Of a stretch of DNA of 64,000 nt, positions 48,562 to 59,600 are shown piece after piece. The stretch comes from Acanthosepion esculentum (lineage: Eukaryota; Mollusca; Cephalopoda; Sepiida; Sepiidae), in NCBI GenBank assembly GCA_964036315.1, contig OZ038509.1:25096705-25160704 (forward strand), given 5' to 3'. How positions within the stretch are numbered: position 1 is the first letter of the stretch; every line of letters begins with the position of its first letter. The notes under the pieces were generated by a model. The model saw nothing but the letters and a program-made list of their open reading frames with translations. It was not told where the DNA came from and ran no database searches. The position numbers and the translations under genes were made by a program.

Positions 48562-48860
48562 TACAGTATTTACATTAGTCGCACTATTGTCCTCATCTTT
48601 GTCGCCATATTTGTCACAATGTTTCGGCCGTTGTACGCTCCGGCCTTCTTCAGGTGGTTGGAATTTCGAACTGAACCCTTTATTTCGATCACTGGGGTAG
48701 ACTGTTCTAGTTCCACGTGCCATGTTTGATGGATGTCAGTTATCAGTTATCTCTTGCTAATTTTCCCTCTGAAAGTTTTCCACTGCCTTAACCGGCCGAA
48801 ATGTTATGACAAATATGGTGACAAAGATGAGGACAATAGTCCGACTAATGTAAATACTGT
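48562..48860. mobile_element. Inverted-repeat element, 69-base arms, with ribozyme-like core
   Basis: Arms 48,562-48,630 and 48,793-48,860 are near-perfect inverted copies (ACAGTATTTACATTAGTCG .. TTTCGGCCG). Between them, on the minus strand, is CTGAAGA (48,653-48,647), a 5-bp stem GGCCG/CGGCC and GAAAC, a hammerhead-like core. A diverged relative of the 48,562-48,720 half lies at about 61,545-61,735. It may be a PLE terminal-repeat derivative or a small foldback element. Confidence 0.6.
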
Positions 48861-48894
48861 ACATAATACCTCATCTCAGAAATATAGACAGACT

Positions 48895-49115
48895 CTGGTA
48901 GTTTTACTATAAAAATGTATTTTTATACTTTCATAGAGTTTTGACACCAGTTTGGGAGTTAACTATTTTCCTATAGTTGGGATCCTAACATATGCTACCA
49001 CCCCAGGTCAGAATGAATCTGGGAACAATAGCAGTTAAGAGGTGTTTTCACGTTCCTCAAAACATCCTGATCAGAGGCCTTGCTAACGGATGTAGTTTAC
49101 CATCATACCAAGGAG
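48895..49115 (+). repeat. Dispersed repeat D, 3' module
   Basis: Contains GTTTTGACACCAGTTTGGGA, GGGATCCTAACATATGCTAC and CAGAGGCCTTGCTAACGG, the same order as the other D copies. The upstream part has been replaced by the inverted-repeat element. Confidence 0.7.
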
Positions 49116-49224
49116 ATAATGCCACTATACTACGTGGGTGTTACTGGGAGTCAAAGAGAATGAAAAGACTTTAGTGTGGAGAAAAGACTTTAGTGTGGAG
49201 AAAAGACAATAAAAGAACAAGATT

Positions 49225-49560
49225 TAAGAAAACAGAAGATGGCGATTGGCATTACATTTAAAAATTTTGAAGATGGCAGGGAAGCAAGAAATTAGAGGAG
49301 ATTTCCACAGGTGAGAAGTGTGAGAAAAGAAACTATTAGAATGAAACATATGGTTGTGCTTATCTAATTCAACAGTGAGACCTAGTTGCAAATCTAGTAG
49401 CACACTTAAATTCATGCAGTCAGGGAACCAAAAAGAAAAGCTCATCTGAGAAATTTTAATGAAAATATGTGTAGAAAAGACAGAAGGAAGACACATCATG
49501 TTGATGAGAAAATGACTGAAGCTGAGATGCTAGGTCAGGATCAATTACATTTACATTACA
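49225..49560 (-). pseudogene. LINE-B C-terminal fragment
   Basis: The minus strand reads DPDLASQLQSFSHQHDVSSF, FSHTSHLWKS and ANRHLLFS, the last part of the LINE-B protein. The Tc1 element begins directly after it and may have inserted into this LINE copy. Confidence 0.7.
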
Positions 49561-49570
49561 GACTATATAT

Positions 49571-49770
49571 ACAGTGAGGTGAAACAAGTATTTGGACAGT
49601 AAAAAAAATGGATTTAGAATCGTATATTGGAAGAAAAGCATTGTCTAAAGCTCACAATATATTCGTAAAACAATTATAAATGCAAATAAACAGCAAAAAT
49701 AAATTATTTGACACATATATATTTTATATACAAATTATTAAAACAGGTAGTGAAAAAAGTATTTGGACAG
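49571..49770 (+). repeat. Tc1 left terminal inverted repeat
   Basis: Outer direct repeat AACAAGTATTTGGACAG at about 49,583 and inner AAAAAAGTATTTGGACAG ending 49,770. Matches the right end with only a few differences. Confidence 0.95.
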
Positions 49771-49795
49771 AATATAAATTATGCTTTAAATGTGT

Positions 49796-50818
49796 TTAAT
49801 ATTTACTTGGTCCTCCTTCATTTGCAACCACAGCTCTCAGTCTGTTCCTGTAGCTCTCTACAAGCGCTTGGCATGATTTGGCGGGAATTTTAGCCCACAC
49901 TTCTTCTGTAAAAACTTTCAATTCACTGAGGTTCTTTGGTCGACTTTCACGAATCTGATTCTTCAGTGTTCGACAAAGATTCTCTATTGGATTCATGTCC
50001 GACGATTGGCTGGGCCATGTCAACATGTTCATTTTATTGTTTTGAAGCCATGCATGTGTTGTTTTGGCTGTATGTTTCACATCATTGTCCTGTAGAAAAA
50101 CCTAATCTAGTCCAAGTTCTAATTTCTCAACTGATGACTGCAACCAATCTTCTAAAATCTGAATATAATTAGCTGCATTCATTGTGCCCTCAATAATTTT
50201 CAGTTGTCCCATACCCTTATCTGCAAAGCATCCCCAAACCATAATGCTACCGCCTTCGTGCTTCACAGTGGGGATGGTGTTCTTTTGCTTGAAGGCTGTT
50301 CCATCCTTTCTCCAAACATGGGTAGCATTGTTGTGGCCATAAAGTTCAATCTTGCTTTCATCAGACCATAAAATTTGCTTATAATAGTCATCATGCTTTT
50401 GTAAATTAGTTTTGGCAAATTCAAGTTTGGATTTTAAATGACGTTTTTTTAGCAATGGGGTTTTGCAAGGAGAGCGAGATTTTAATTGTTGTTGGTGAAG
50501 TTCAGAACTTATGGTCCTCTTGCATATGTGAGTTCCTGCATTGCTGAGATCTTTTTGAAGTTCTCTCCAAGTCACAAAAGGGTCATTTTTTACTCGTCGT
50601 ACTACTTTCCGTGAACATTTTTGTGATATTTTGCATGGTGCACCTGTTCTTGGCATATTTTCATGAGTACTGAAGGCTTTCCATTTCTTAATTATGTACC
50701 CAACAGTGCTCACATGTATACATAGGTCTTTAGAAATCTTACAATAGCTTTTTTTTTCTTTATGTGCAGAAATAATTCTATCTTTAAGATCTTTCGACAG
50801 CTCTCTTTGCTTTGTCAT
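49796..50818 (-). pseudogene. Tc1 transposase, full length except one in-frame stop
   Basis: One continuous minus-strand frame of 341 codons from ATG at 50,818 to the stop at 49,796, the usual size for Tc1 transposases. It is broken only by TAG at 50,102-50,104 (codon 239). Residues 1-110 form the paired helix-turn-helix region (LSKDLKDRIISAHKEKKSY, then PFVTWRELQKDLSNAG). Catalytic residues are all present: WSDESKIELYG, FLQDNDVKHTA just after the stop, and SSDMNPIENL. There are 34 residues between the second Asp and the Glu (DD34E). No frameshift is needed to connect the two parts. The stop removes the second Asp and the Glu, so the product should be inactive unless read through. Confidence 0.95.
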
Positions 50819-50972
50819 CCTGCAGTACTGTTAGTGCAACGTCTTGGGGTGAACTGACCATCAAGATAGCTAACACCTTTAAGTAATGCACGTTCCAGAC
50901 TATTCCATAAAATTCTAACACATTTGAGCATGAAATATACACAAAACATTAATTTTAAACATATTTTCAGAA

Positions 50973-51170
50973 CTGTCCAAATACTTTTTTCACTACCTGT
51001 TTTAATAATTTGTATATAAAATATATATATGTGTCAAATAATTTATTTTTGCTGTTTATTTGCATTTATAATTGTTTTACAAATATATTGTGAGCTTTAG
51101 ACAATACTTTTCTTACAATATATGATTCTAAATCCATTTTTTTTACTGTCCAAATACTTGTTTCACCTCA

Positions 51171-51174
<4 letters not shown>
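50973..51174 (-). repeat. Tc1 right terminal inverted repeat
   Basis: Inverted copy of the left end; inner CTGTCCAAATACTTTTTTCA at 50,973 and outer CTGTCCAAATACTTGTTTCA near 51,146. Confidence 0.95.

Positions 51175-51217
<43 letters not shown>
51175..51217. repeat. (TA)n microsatellite
   Basis: TA run between the Tc1 right end and the PLE terminal region. The Tc1 target TA merges into it. Confidence 0.95.
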
Positions 51218-51219
<2 letters not shown>

Positions 51220-51300
51220 AAAATATTTTTGAAGGTACAAAATCTAATTACAGAGATAAAAGTGTGAAGCTTAATATTACTAAACATTTTAAAAGCAAAG

Positions 51301-51326
51301 CAACCGGTTTCGCTCCCGCTCTTCAG
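51301..51326 (-). ncRNA. Hammerhead-like motif in PLE terminal region
   Basis: On the minus strand: CTGAAGA (51,326-51,320), stem II GC-GGGA-GC (51,319-51,312), GAAA (51,311-51,308) and a palindromic ACCGGT followed by T. The core CUGANGA..GAAA is complete (position 7 may be any base), and UH at the predicted cut is GTT. Stem I is weak. It lies about 90 bases downstream of the PLE GIY-YIG frame on the same strand; PLEs are known to carry hammerhead motifs in their terminal repeats. Confidence 0.55.
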
Positions 51327-51414
51327 GACTCTCCGGGAGATTTAACTTAAATTAAAAACAACAGAAAATGTGCAATGGGAAGTAAATGGGGAGGGGAAAA
51401 ATGAACACAAGGAG

Positions 51415-51927
51415 CTAGAGACAAATAACAGCGAGCCCCGACAAACACTGACGCTGTTTACACAGGGAAGGTTTCCGGGACCCGATATAAAGTGCCTGCA
51501 GCACCTTGAGGTGAAATAAAGAGTGCGACCGGGACAAAACACTGAACCAATCAACACTGAAATTAGCTGCACACCCTCTGTTATTTAAGAGGTGCTCACA
51601 TAATGCGGAACCATAGGTATTTGGGACACGTCCATCCAAAGATAAGGTGTGATTCCTGATATAAGTGGGAATATGTTGTTTAATTTTCATGTCCAGGCGT
51701 TGAGTAGTTCTCCCTATGTAGTCAGCACCGCAACTACAATTGTATTTGTCAATGGTTAGTTCAGCCCAACACAAGGTAGCCAAATGGCTCTCATCACTTT
51801 TGGAACCACTGTTGCAGTGCTTGAGTGGATTTTGCATAAAGGATTCTTTTTTCTTTGTTGACCGTATCTGAAATTTGTCTTCTTCAGGCAAATTCATGTG
51901 TTCCTTTGATGTATGTTCTTTATTCAC
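51415..51927 (-). pseudogene. Penelope-like element (PLE-3a): GIY-YIG end
   Basis: A 170-codon minus-strand frame. Its second half reads KYNCSCGADYIGRTTQRLDM, IKQHIPTYI, ALCEHLLNNRGCAANFSVDW, and HSLFHLKVLQALYIGSRKPS. This is the GIY-YIG nuclease of PLEs, with the YIG motif and downstream Arg and His residues visible and the GIY strand reduced to KYN. The first half (about 55 residues) is unlike the matching part of PLE-3b and does not contain RT motifs, so the copy is a 3' fragment joined to other sequence. It is about 80 percent alike by eye to the plus-strand copy at 52.7-53.0 kb. Confidence 0.8.
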
Positions 51928-53020
51928 TTGTGTCCCTCTTTTGGAAACAATATTTGCTGCGATTTGCTTTATTGCAGTTCTTTGTTTCCACCTAGTATTC
52001 CTGAGTCTGTATTTGTGGATTTGATGAAATTTGCTATGTCGTCTGTCGAATTTAGTTTTAATAATACCATGTATCGACAGATTGACGGGGTTGCTATGGG
52101 TTCCCCTTTGGGTCAGGCACTTGCCAATATTTTCTGATTATTTAATAATGTAGTTGAGGCTGATCAGTTTAACTCTTTTGTGAATGGTATCCATCCAGCG
52201 CTGAGGTTTATGGTCGAGAAGGAATCCAATTTTTGGATGTCTTAGTACATCGGACACCGACAGTTTTTCTTACCTCGGTTTATAGCAAACTAAAATTTGC
52301 GGGGTTATATATGCTTTGGGATTCATTTTGTCCGAGAAAACATAAGATAAACATAATTAGAATCCTAGTTCATAGGGCATTAATGATTTGTTCAGAGTCT
52401 TTCTTGGATGATGAAATCAATTTTTTAATGAAACCCTATGTGGTTTAGGGTATCCCCTTGATACTGTTCATTTGGTTATCCAGAACGAGATTGAGGAGAT
52501 CGGAAAGGTCAAATTTTGTACTGTTAAAAATTGCCCTGTTTATCTTAGATTGCCCTGGATTGAATCCAAGTGTGAAAGGATAATTAGGCAGATTTCATCT
52601 AATGTTCGTCATTGTATTTTCTGGGCTGAGGTTCGTATAGTTTTTCAAACCCAGCCTATGTTTCGTTCTGGGTGTAAGGATGTGCTCCCTCCCCATCAAA
52701 TTAATTCTATTGTTTACAAATACAATTGTAATTGTGGTGCTGACTACATAGGGAGAACTAATCAACGCCTGGACATGAGAATTAAACAACATATTCCCAC
52801 TTATATCAGTAATTACACCTTGGCTTTGAATGGACATGTCCCAAATATCTATGGTTCCACCATATGTGAGCACCTCTTAAAAAACAAAGGGTGTGCAGCT
52901 AATTTCAGTGTTGATTGGGTCAGTGTTTTGTCCCGGTTGCACTCTTTATTTCACCTCAAGGTGCTGGAGGCACTTTATATCGGGTCCCACAAGCCTTCCC
53001 TGTGTAAACAACGTGAATAA
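51928..53020 (+). pseudogene. Penelope-like element (PLE-3b): RT to GIY-YIG
   Basis: The plus strand encodes YRQIDGVAMGSPLGQALANI (an RT motif typical of PLEs, near 52,070-52,130), a degraded middle with stops (the YxDD box is missing between 52,140 and 52,200), VYSKLKFAGLY, then the 182-codon frame 52,472-53,020. That frame holds LRLPWIESKCERIIRQI and the GIY-YIG domain VYKYNCNCGADYIGRTNQRL .. RIKQHIPTYI .. CEHLLKNKGCAANFSVDW. The frame ends naturally at LYIGSHKPSLCKQRE. At least two frame breaks exist upstream. It faces away from PLE-3a, giving a head-to-head pair. Confidence 0.85.
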
Positions 53021-53554
53021 GAGTTCAAAATGGCTGAGAATTGGCTGTATTTAGAGAAAGTATGGAAGGAACAGAAGACTAAGTAGGAAAAACAAAGAAG
53101 AGGTTTATATGGAAATACTTGAGTAAATCATCTCCTCCTCAAATCCTAATCTAATGTAGTTACTTACCATATTTATAAATAGAAACAGTCTTTTGTCACA
53201 ATAGGATGGAAGAACATGAAATATGTGGAGTCCTACTCTACAACATTTACCAAATTTCTTCCTTCATGAGCACCAGAATGATTTAAAGCCAAAGTCTTTT
53301 GGTTTCACTGGTAGTATAACTTTGTTGCATTTTTTGTCGAATTCTACAAAGTCTATTGTAAAAATGATTTAAACTGGTGTTTGCAAGTGATCAACGGCAA
53401 TATTTCAGATTTACTTTTCCTCATTTTGATTTGTTGTAAATGTCTGGGCTTATGTCACAAAGTGAAAATCGTCTGGACAAACACGAAGATCTTAACAAAA
53501 TTATTGCGGATAAACTTTTACTTAACATATTTTATATCAGATTGTCAAAATTCT
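53021..53554. other. No gene seen
   Basis: AT-rich link between PLE-3b and the LINE-A tail array; may include the PLE 3' region. Confidence 0.4.
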
Positions 53555-55640
53555 TCAATATGTCTTATTCACAATTTCCTGTCTTTTGTAGCTCTTAGTA
53601 AATGTTGTCTTTTCACTATCTCTCCTAATCCCTGTTCTACCAAACATTTACACAATCTCATTCTTCTTCTTCTTTGTCCCATTTCCCTTGAGGATGTGAG
53701 TGATCATGGCTCTCCACAATTTCCTGTTGTTTGTAGCTCTTAGTAAATGTTGTCTTTTCACTATCTCTCCTAATCCCTGTTCTGCCAACCATTTACACAA
53801 TCTCATTCTTCTTCTTTGTCCCATTTCCCTTGAGGATGTGAGTGATCATGGCTCTCCACAATTTCCTGTCGTTTGTAGCTCTTAGTAAATGTTGTCTTTT
53901 CACTATCTCTCCTAATCCCTGTTCTACCAAACATTTACACAATCTCATTCTTCTTCTTCTTTGTCCCATTTCACTTGAGGATGTGAGTGATCATGGCTCT
54001 CCACAATTTCCTGTCGTTTGTAGCTCTTAGTAAATGTTGTCTTTTCACTATCTCTCCTAATCCCTGTTCTGCCAACCATTTACACAATCTCATTCTTCTT
54101 CTTCTTTGTCCCATTTCCCTTGAGGATGTGAGTGATCATGGCTCTCCACAATTTCCTGTCGTTTGTAGCTCTTAGTAAATGTTGTCTTTTCACTATCTCT
54201 CCTAATCCCTGTTCTGCCAACCATTTACACAATCTCATTCTTCTTCTTCTTTGTCCCATTTCCCTTGAGGATGTGAGTGATCATGGCTCTCCACAATTTC
54301 CTGTCGTTTGTAGCTCTTAGTAAATGTTGTCTTTTCACTATCTCTCCTAATCCCTGTTCTGCCAACCATTTACACAATCTCATTCTTCTTCTTTGTCCCA
54401 TTTCCCTTGAGGATGTGAGTGATCATGGCTCTCCACAATTTCCTGTCATTTGTAGCTCTTAGTAAATGTTGTCTTTTCTCTTTATATCTCCTAATCCCTG
54501 TTCTGCCAACTATTTACACAATCTCATTGTTCTTCTTCTTCTTCTTCTTTGTGCCGTTTCCCTTGAGGATGTGAGTGATCATGGCTCTCCACAATTTCCT
54601 GTTGTTTGTAGCTCTTAGTAAATGTTGTCTTTTCACTATCTCTCCTAATCCCTGTTCTGCCAACCATTTACACAATCTCATTCTTCTTCTTCTTTGTCCC
54701 ATTTCCCTTGAGGATGTGAGTGATCATGGCTCTCCACAATTTCCTGTCCTTTGTAGCTCTTAGTAAATGTTGTCTTTTCACTATCTCTCCTAATCCCTGT
54801 TCTGCCAACCATTTACACAATCTCATTCTTCTTCTTCTTTGTCCCATTTCCCTTGAGGATGTGAGTGATCATGGCTCTCCACAATTTCCTGTCTTTTGTA
54901 GCTCTTAGTAAATGTTGTCTTTTCACTATCTCTCCTAATCCCTGTTCTGCCAACCATTTACACAATCTCATTCTTCTTCTTTGTGCCATTTCCCTTGTGG
55001 ATGTGAGTGATCATGGCTCTCCACAATTTCCTGTCCTTTGTAGCTCTTAGTAAATGTTGTCTTTTCACTATCTCTCCTAATCCCTGTTCTGCCAACCATT
55101 TACACAATCTCATTCTTCTTCTTTGTGCCATTTCCCTTGAGTAAATGGATGGCAATTGTGGCAATCCACAATTTCCCATTCTTTGTAGCTCTTAATGAAT
55201 TTTATCTTTTTATTATCCCTCTTAAACATTGTCTGCCATCCACTTACTCAAGCTCATTCTTCTATATGCAGTGTCCCTTCAGGATGTAGGGGATCATGGC
55301 TCTCCACAATTTCCTGTCCTTCATAGCTCTTAATGAATTCTGTCATTTTGTTATCTCTCCTAAACCATGTTCCACCATCCATTCACTCAAGACCATTTTT
55401 CTTCTATTTGCCATGTCCCTTCAGGGTGTAGGCAATCGTGGCTCTCCACAATTCTCTATCCTTTCTAGCTCTAAATAAATTTCGTTTTTTGTTCTCTCTC
55501 CTAGACCTTGTTCTGCCATCCATTTATTCAAGTACATTCTTCTTCTATGTGCCATGACCCTTCAGGATGTTGGTTATCATGGCTCTCCATAATTTCCTTC
55601 CCTTGTAGTTCTTAATAAATTTTGTCTTTTTGTTATCTCT
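53555..55640 (-). repeat. LINE-A 3'-tail tandem array, about 14 copies of 145 bp
   Basis: On the minus strand each unit carries ATNNRKLWRAMITHILKGN-type codons, then a (GAA)n tail and the CKWLAEQGLGEIVKRQHLLR-type upstream codons of the next unit. The GATCATGGCTCTCCACAATT marker is spaced close to 145 bases between 53,703 and 55,009. Units in 53.7-55.1 kb are nearly identical; those in 55.1-55.6 kb are diverged. Unit length is not divisible by three, so each copy closes its own frame at about 61-62 codons. The plus-strand MALHNFLSF frames are antisense and not genes. Confidence 0.92.
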
Positions 55641-56010
55641 CTTAAACCTTGTTCCATCATTCATTCACTCACACTTACTTACTTACTAGGTTATATGTTA
55701 TTTTCCTTTGTTCAATCTGTCCTGTGAGTATCAGGTTTTCCAAGCCCTCTTTCTTCATTATCTGCTCTAGAAATTTCAACTATTTCTTCCTGATGTTAAG
55801 TATAAGTTTCCATTTTGTCTCCTTTTTCTCTGAAACTTTGTTGTTGCTCATATGTTTGGTCTATGTCATCTACAGCATCCATCTGTAGAATCATATTTCT
55901 GTTGCTTCAAATCTCTTCATCTTTGAAGAGACTGTCAAGCATTCACTGCCATATAGGAGGACTGATATCACATAACACTTCAGTAGTCTCTTCTTTCTTT
56001 CTAACAAAAT
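55641..56010 (-). pseudogene. LINE-A ORF2 fragment upstream of the tail array
   Basis: Minus-strand matches to the LINE-A post-RT region at 19,070-19,520 (CTGTGAGTATCAG, CAAGC-CTCTTTC, and the ACTGCCATATAGGAGGACTG segment). With the array it forms one insertion whose only intact part is the amplified tail. Confidence 0.75.
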
Positions 56011-56439
56011 GTGAATTCGAAATGTTTTCCCAGCGTCTCTGTCTTCATAACCAAACTTGAAGCATTTGTGGATTTTGGTATTTTAACATTTTTATCAAAT
56101 CTCAAGTAAAAACCGCCTTCAGTGATTCCCACCCATGAATCTTCTAAAATAGTCTTTCTCTGTCTGGGTCATAAATAAACATGGCAGCTGTGCTCAGTTA
56201 ATTATGAACAAACATAATCAAGGATTATTATTGCAAAATAAAATTATGCAATGATAAAATTAATTTACTTAATTATAAATTAATTAAGACGAAATCTCAT
56301 GTTTTAAATTGGAAACTTAATTAGCTGCAAATAGAAGCAGTAATAAATCTTATTATTGAATAATTCTGGTCTGAGATTTTAAAATTTGTTGTTAATATAA
56401 ATTAAGGGTTATGGACTACCCTTATCTTAATTGAGTGGG
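56011..56439. other. No gene seen
   Basis: AT-rich; nothing recognised. Confidence 0.45.
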
Positions 56440-56595
56440 AGGTGTCATGGGTAGCAGTGCAGAATGAGAAATTAAAGAATCAAGTTTAGATTCCAATCAG
56501 GTTCATTATATTTACTTATGTGAAAATACCTTAACAAAACGTATGACTATACATCTCTCCCCCAATTATAGATTAAACAGTATGATTGGAAAAAT
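56440..56595 (+). repeat. Degenerate tRNA-SINE
   Basis: GGAGGTGTCATGGGTAGC and CAAGTTTAGATTCCAATCAG stand where S1 SINEs have boxes A and B. The body TTTACTTATGTG.AAATACC also matches. Strongly decayed. Confidence 0.55.
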
Positions 56596-56679
56596 TATTC
56601 TTAGTCTAAAAAAATTTGCTCATGCAATATTCACTCACAAAAATCTTATTGACACGAATTCAGATAAAGAAACACCTGA

Positions 56680-59600
56680 ACAATCCCTTTCTTCCTCATT
56701 TGCAATGCATTCCTATAGTAAAATCATTAGCAATGCATTTCCATTATACATATAATAGCCCTATTCTATCAGTAATGCTTGCATTCATTCCTGACCACTG
56801 ACAATCCCTTTCTTCCTCATTTGCAATGCATTCCTATAGTAAATCATTAGCAATGCATTTACATTATACATATAATAGCCCTATTCTATCAGTAATGCTT
56901 GCATTCATTCCTGACCACTGACAATCCCATTCTTCCTCATTTGCAATGCATTCCTATAGTAAAATCATTAGCAATGCATTTCCATTATACATATAATAGC
57001 CCTATTCTATCCATAATGCTTGCATTCATTCCTGACCACTGACAATCCCTTTCTTCCTCATTTGCAATGCATTCCTATAGTAAAATCATTAGCAATGCAT
57101 TTACATTATACATATAATAGCCCTATTCTATCAGTAATGCTTGCATTCATTCCTGACCACTGACAATCCCTTTCTTCCTCATTTGCAATGCATTCCTATA
57201 GTAAATCATTAGCAATGCATTTACATTATACATATAATAGCCCTATTCTATCAGTAATGCTTGCATTCATTCCTGACCACTGACAATCCCTTTCTTCCTC
57301 ATTTGCAATGCATTCCTATAGTAAAATCATTAGCAATGCATTTCCATTATACATATAATAGCCCTATTCTATCCATAATGCTTGCATTCATTCCTGACCA
57401 CTGACAATCTTTTTCTTCCTCATTTGCAATGCATTCCTATAGTAAATCATTAGCAATGCATTTCCATTATACATATAATAGCCCTATTCTATCAGTAATG
57501 CTTGCATTCATTCCTGACCACTGACAATCCCTTTCTTCCTCATTTGCAATGCATTCCTATAGTAAATCATTAGCAATGCATTTACATTATACATATAATA
57601 GCCCTATTCTATCAGTAATGCTTGCATTCATTCCTGACCACTGACAATCCCTTTCTTCCTCATTTGCAATGCATTCCTATAGTAAATCATTAGCAATGCA
57701 TTTACATTATACATATAATAGCCCTATTCTATCAGTAATGCTTGCATTCATTCCTGACCACTGACAATCCCTTTCTTCCTCATTTGCAATGCATTCCTAT
57801 AGTAAATCATTAGCAATGCATTTACATTATACATATAATAGCCCTATTCTATCAGTAATGCTTGCATTCATTCCTGACCACTGACAATCCCTTTCTTCCT
57901 CATTTGCAATGCATTCCTATAGTAAATCATTAGCAATGCATTTCCATTATACATATAATAGCCCTATTCTATCAGTAATGCTTGCATTCATTCCTGACCA
58001 CTGACAATCCCTTTCTTCCTCATTTGCAATGCATTCCTATAGTAAATCATTAGCAATGCATTTCCATTATACATATAATAGCCCTATTCTATCAGTAATG
58101 CTTGCATTCATTCCTGACCACTGACAATCCCTTTCTTCCTCCTTTGCAATGCATTCCTATAGTAAAATCATTAGCAATGCATTTCCATTATACATATAAT
58201 AGCCCTATTCTATCCATAATGCTTGCATTCATTCCTGACCACTGACAATCCCTTTCTTCCTCATTTGCAATGCATTCCTATAGTAAATCATTAGCAATGC
58301 ATTTACATTATACATATAATAGCCCTATTCTATCAGTAATGCTTGCATTCATTCCTGACCACTGACAATCCCTTTCTTCCTCATTTGCAATGCATTCCTA
58401 TAGTAAAATCATTAGCAATGCATTTCCATTATACATATAATAGCCCTATTCTATCCATAATGCTTGCATTCATTCCTGACCACTGACAATCCCTTTCTTC
58501 CTCATTTGCAATGCATTCCTATAGTAAATCATTAGCAATGCATTTACATTATACATATAATAGCCCTATTCTCTCAGTAATGCTTGCATTCATTCCTGAC
58601 CACTGACAATCCCTTTCTTCCTCATTTGCAATGCATTCCTATAGTAAATCATTAGCAATGCATTTACATTATACATATAATAGCCCTATTCTCTCAGTAA
58701 TGCTTGCATTCATTCCTGACCACTGACAATCCCTTTCTTCCTCATTTGCAATGCATTCCTATAGTAAATCATTAGCAATGCATTTACATTATACATATAA
58801 TAGCCCTATTCTCTCAGTAATGCTTGCATTCATTCCTGACCACTGACAATCCCTTTCTTCCTCATTTGCAATGCATTCCTATAGTAAATCATTAGCAATG
58901 CATTTACATTATACATATAATAGCCCTATTCTCTCAGTAATGCTTGCATTCATTCCTGACCACTGACAATCCCTTTCTTCCTCATTTGCAATGCATTCCT
59001 ATAGTAAATCATTAGCAATGCATTTACATTATACATATAATAGCCCTATTCTCTCAGTAATGCTTGCATTCATTCCTGACCACTGACAATCCCTTTCTTC
59101 CTCATTTGCAATGCATTCCTATAGTAAATCATTAGCAATGCATTTACATTATACATATAATAGCCCTATTCTCTCAGTAATGCTTGCATTCATTCCTGAC
59201 CACTGACAATCCCTTTCTTCCTCATTTGCAATGCATTCCTATAGTAAATCATTAGCAATGCATTTACATTATACATATAATAGCCCTATTCTCTCAGTAA
59301 TGCTTGCATTCATTCCTGACCACTGACAATCCCTTTCTTCCTCATTTGCAATGCATTCCTATAGTAAATCATTAGCAATGCATTTACATTATACATATAA
59401 TAGCCCTATTCTCTCAGTAATGCTTGCATTCATTCCTGACCACTGACAATCCCTTTCTTCCTCATTTGCAATGCATTCCTATAGTAAATCATTAGCAATG
59501 CATTTACATTATACATATAATAGCCCTATTCTCTCAGTAATGCTTGCATTCATTCCTGACCACTGACAATCCCTTTCTTCCTCATTTGCAATGCATTCCT

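Larger units (their letters stand above)
49571..51174 (-). mobile_element. Complete Tc1-family transposon with long terminal repeats
   Basis: A 1,604-bp element bounded by TA on both sides. Its terminal inverted repeats are about 200 bases (49,571-49,770 and 50,973-51,174), starting CAGTGAGGTGAAACAAGT and nearly identical. Each repeat carries AAGTATTTGGACAG twice, near its outer and inner ends. That is the IR/DR arrangement known from fish Tc1 elements. The transposase lies between them on the minus strand. High similarity of the two ends implies a fairly recent insertion. Confidence 0.95.

Noticed and set aside
53381..55050. Series of about 60-codon frames beginning MIMALHNFLSFVALSKC
   Set aside because: They are the antisense of the tandem LINE-A tails; the sense strand holds the RKLWRAMI end of ORF2, and unit length sets the frame length.
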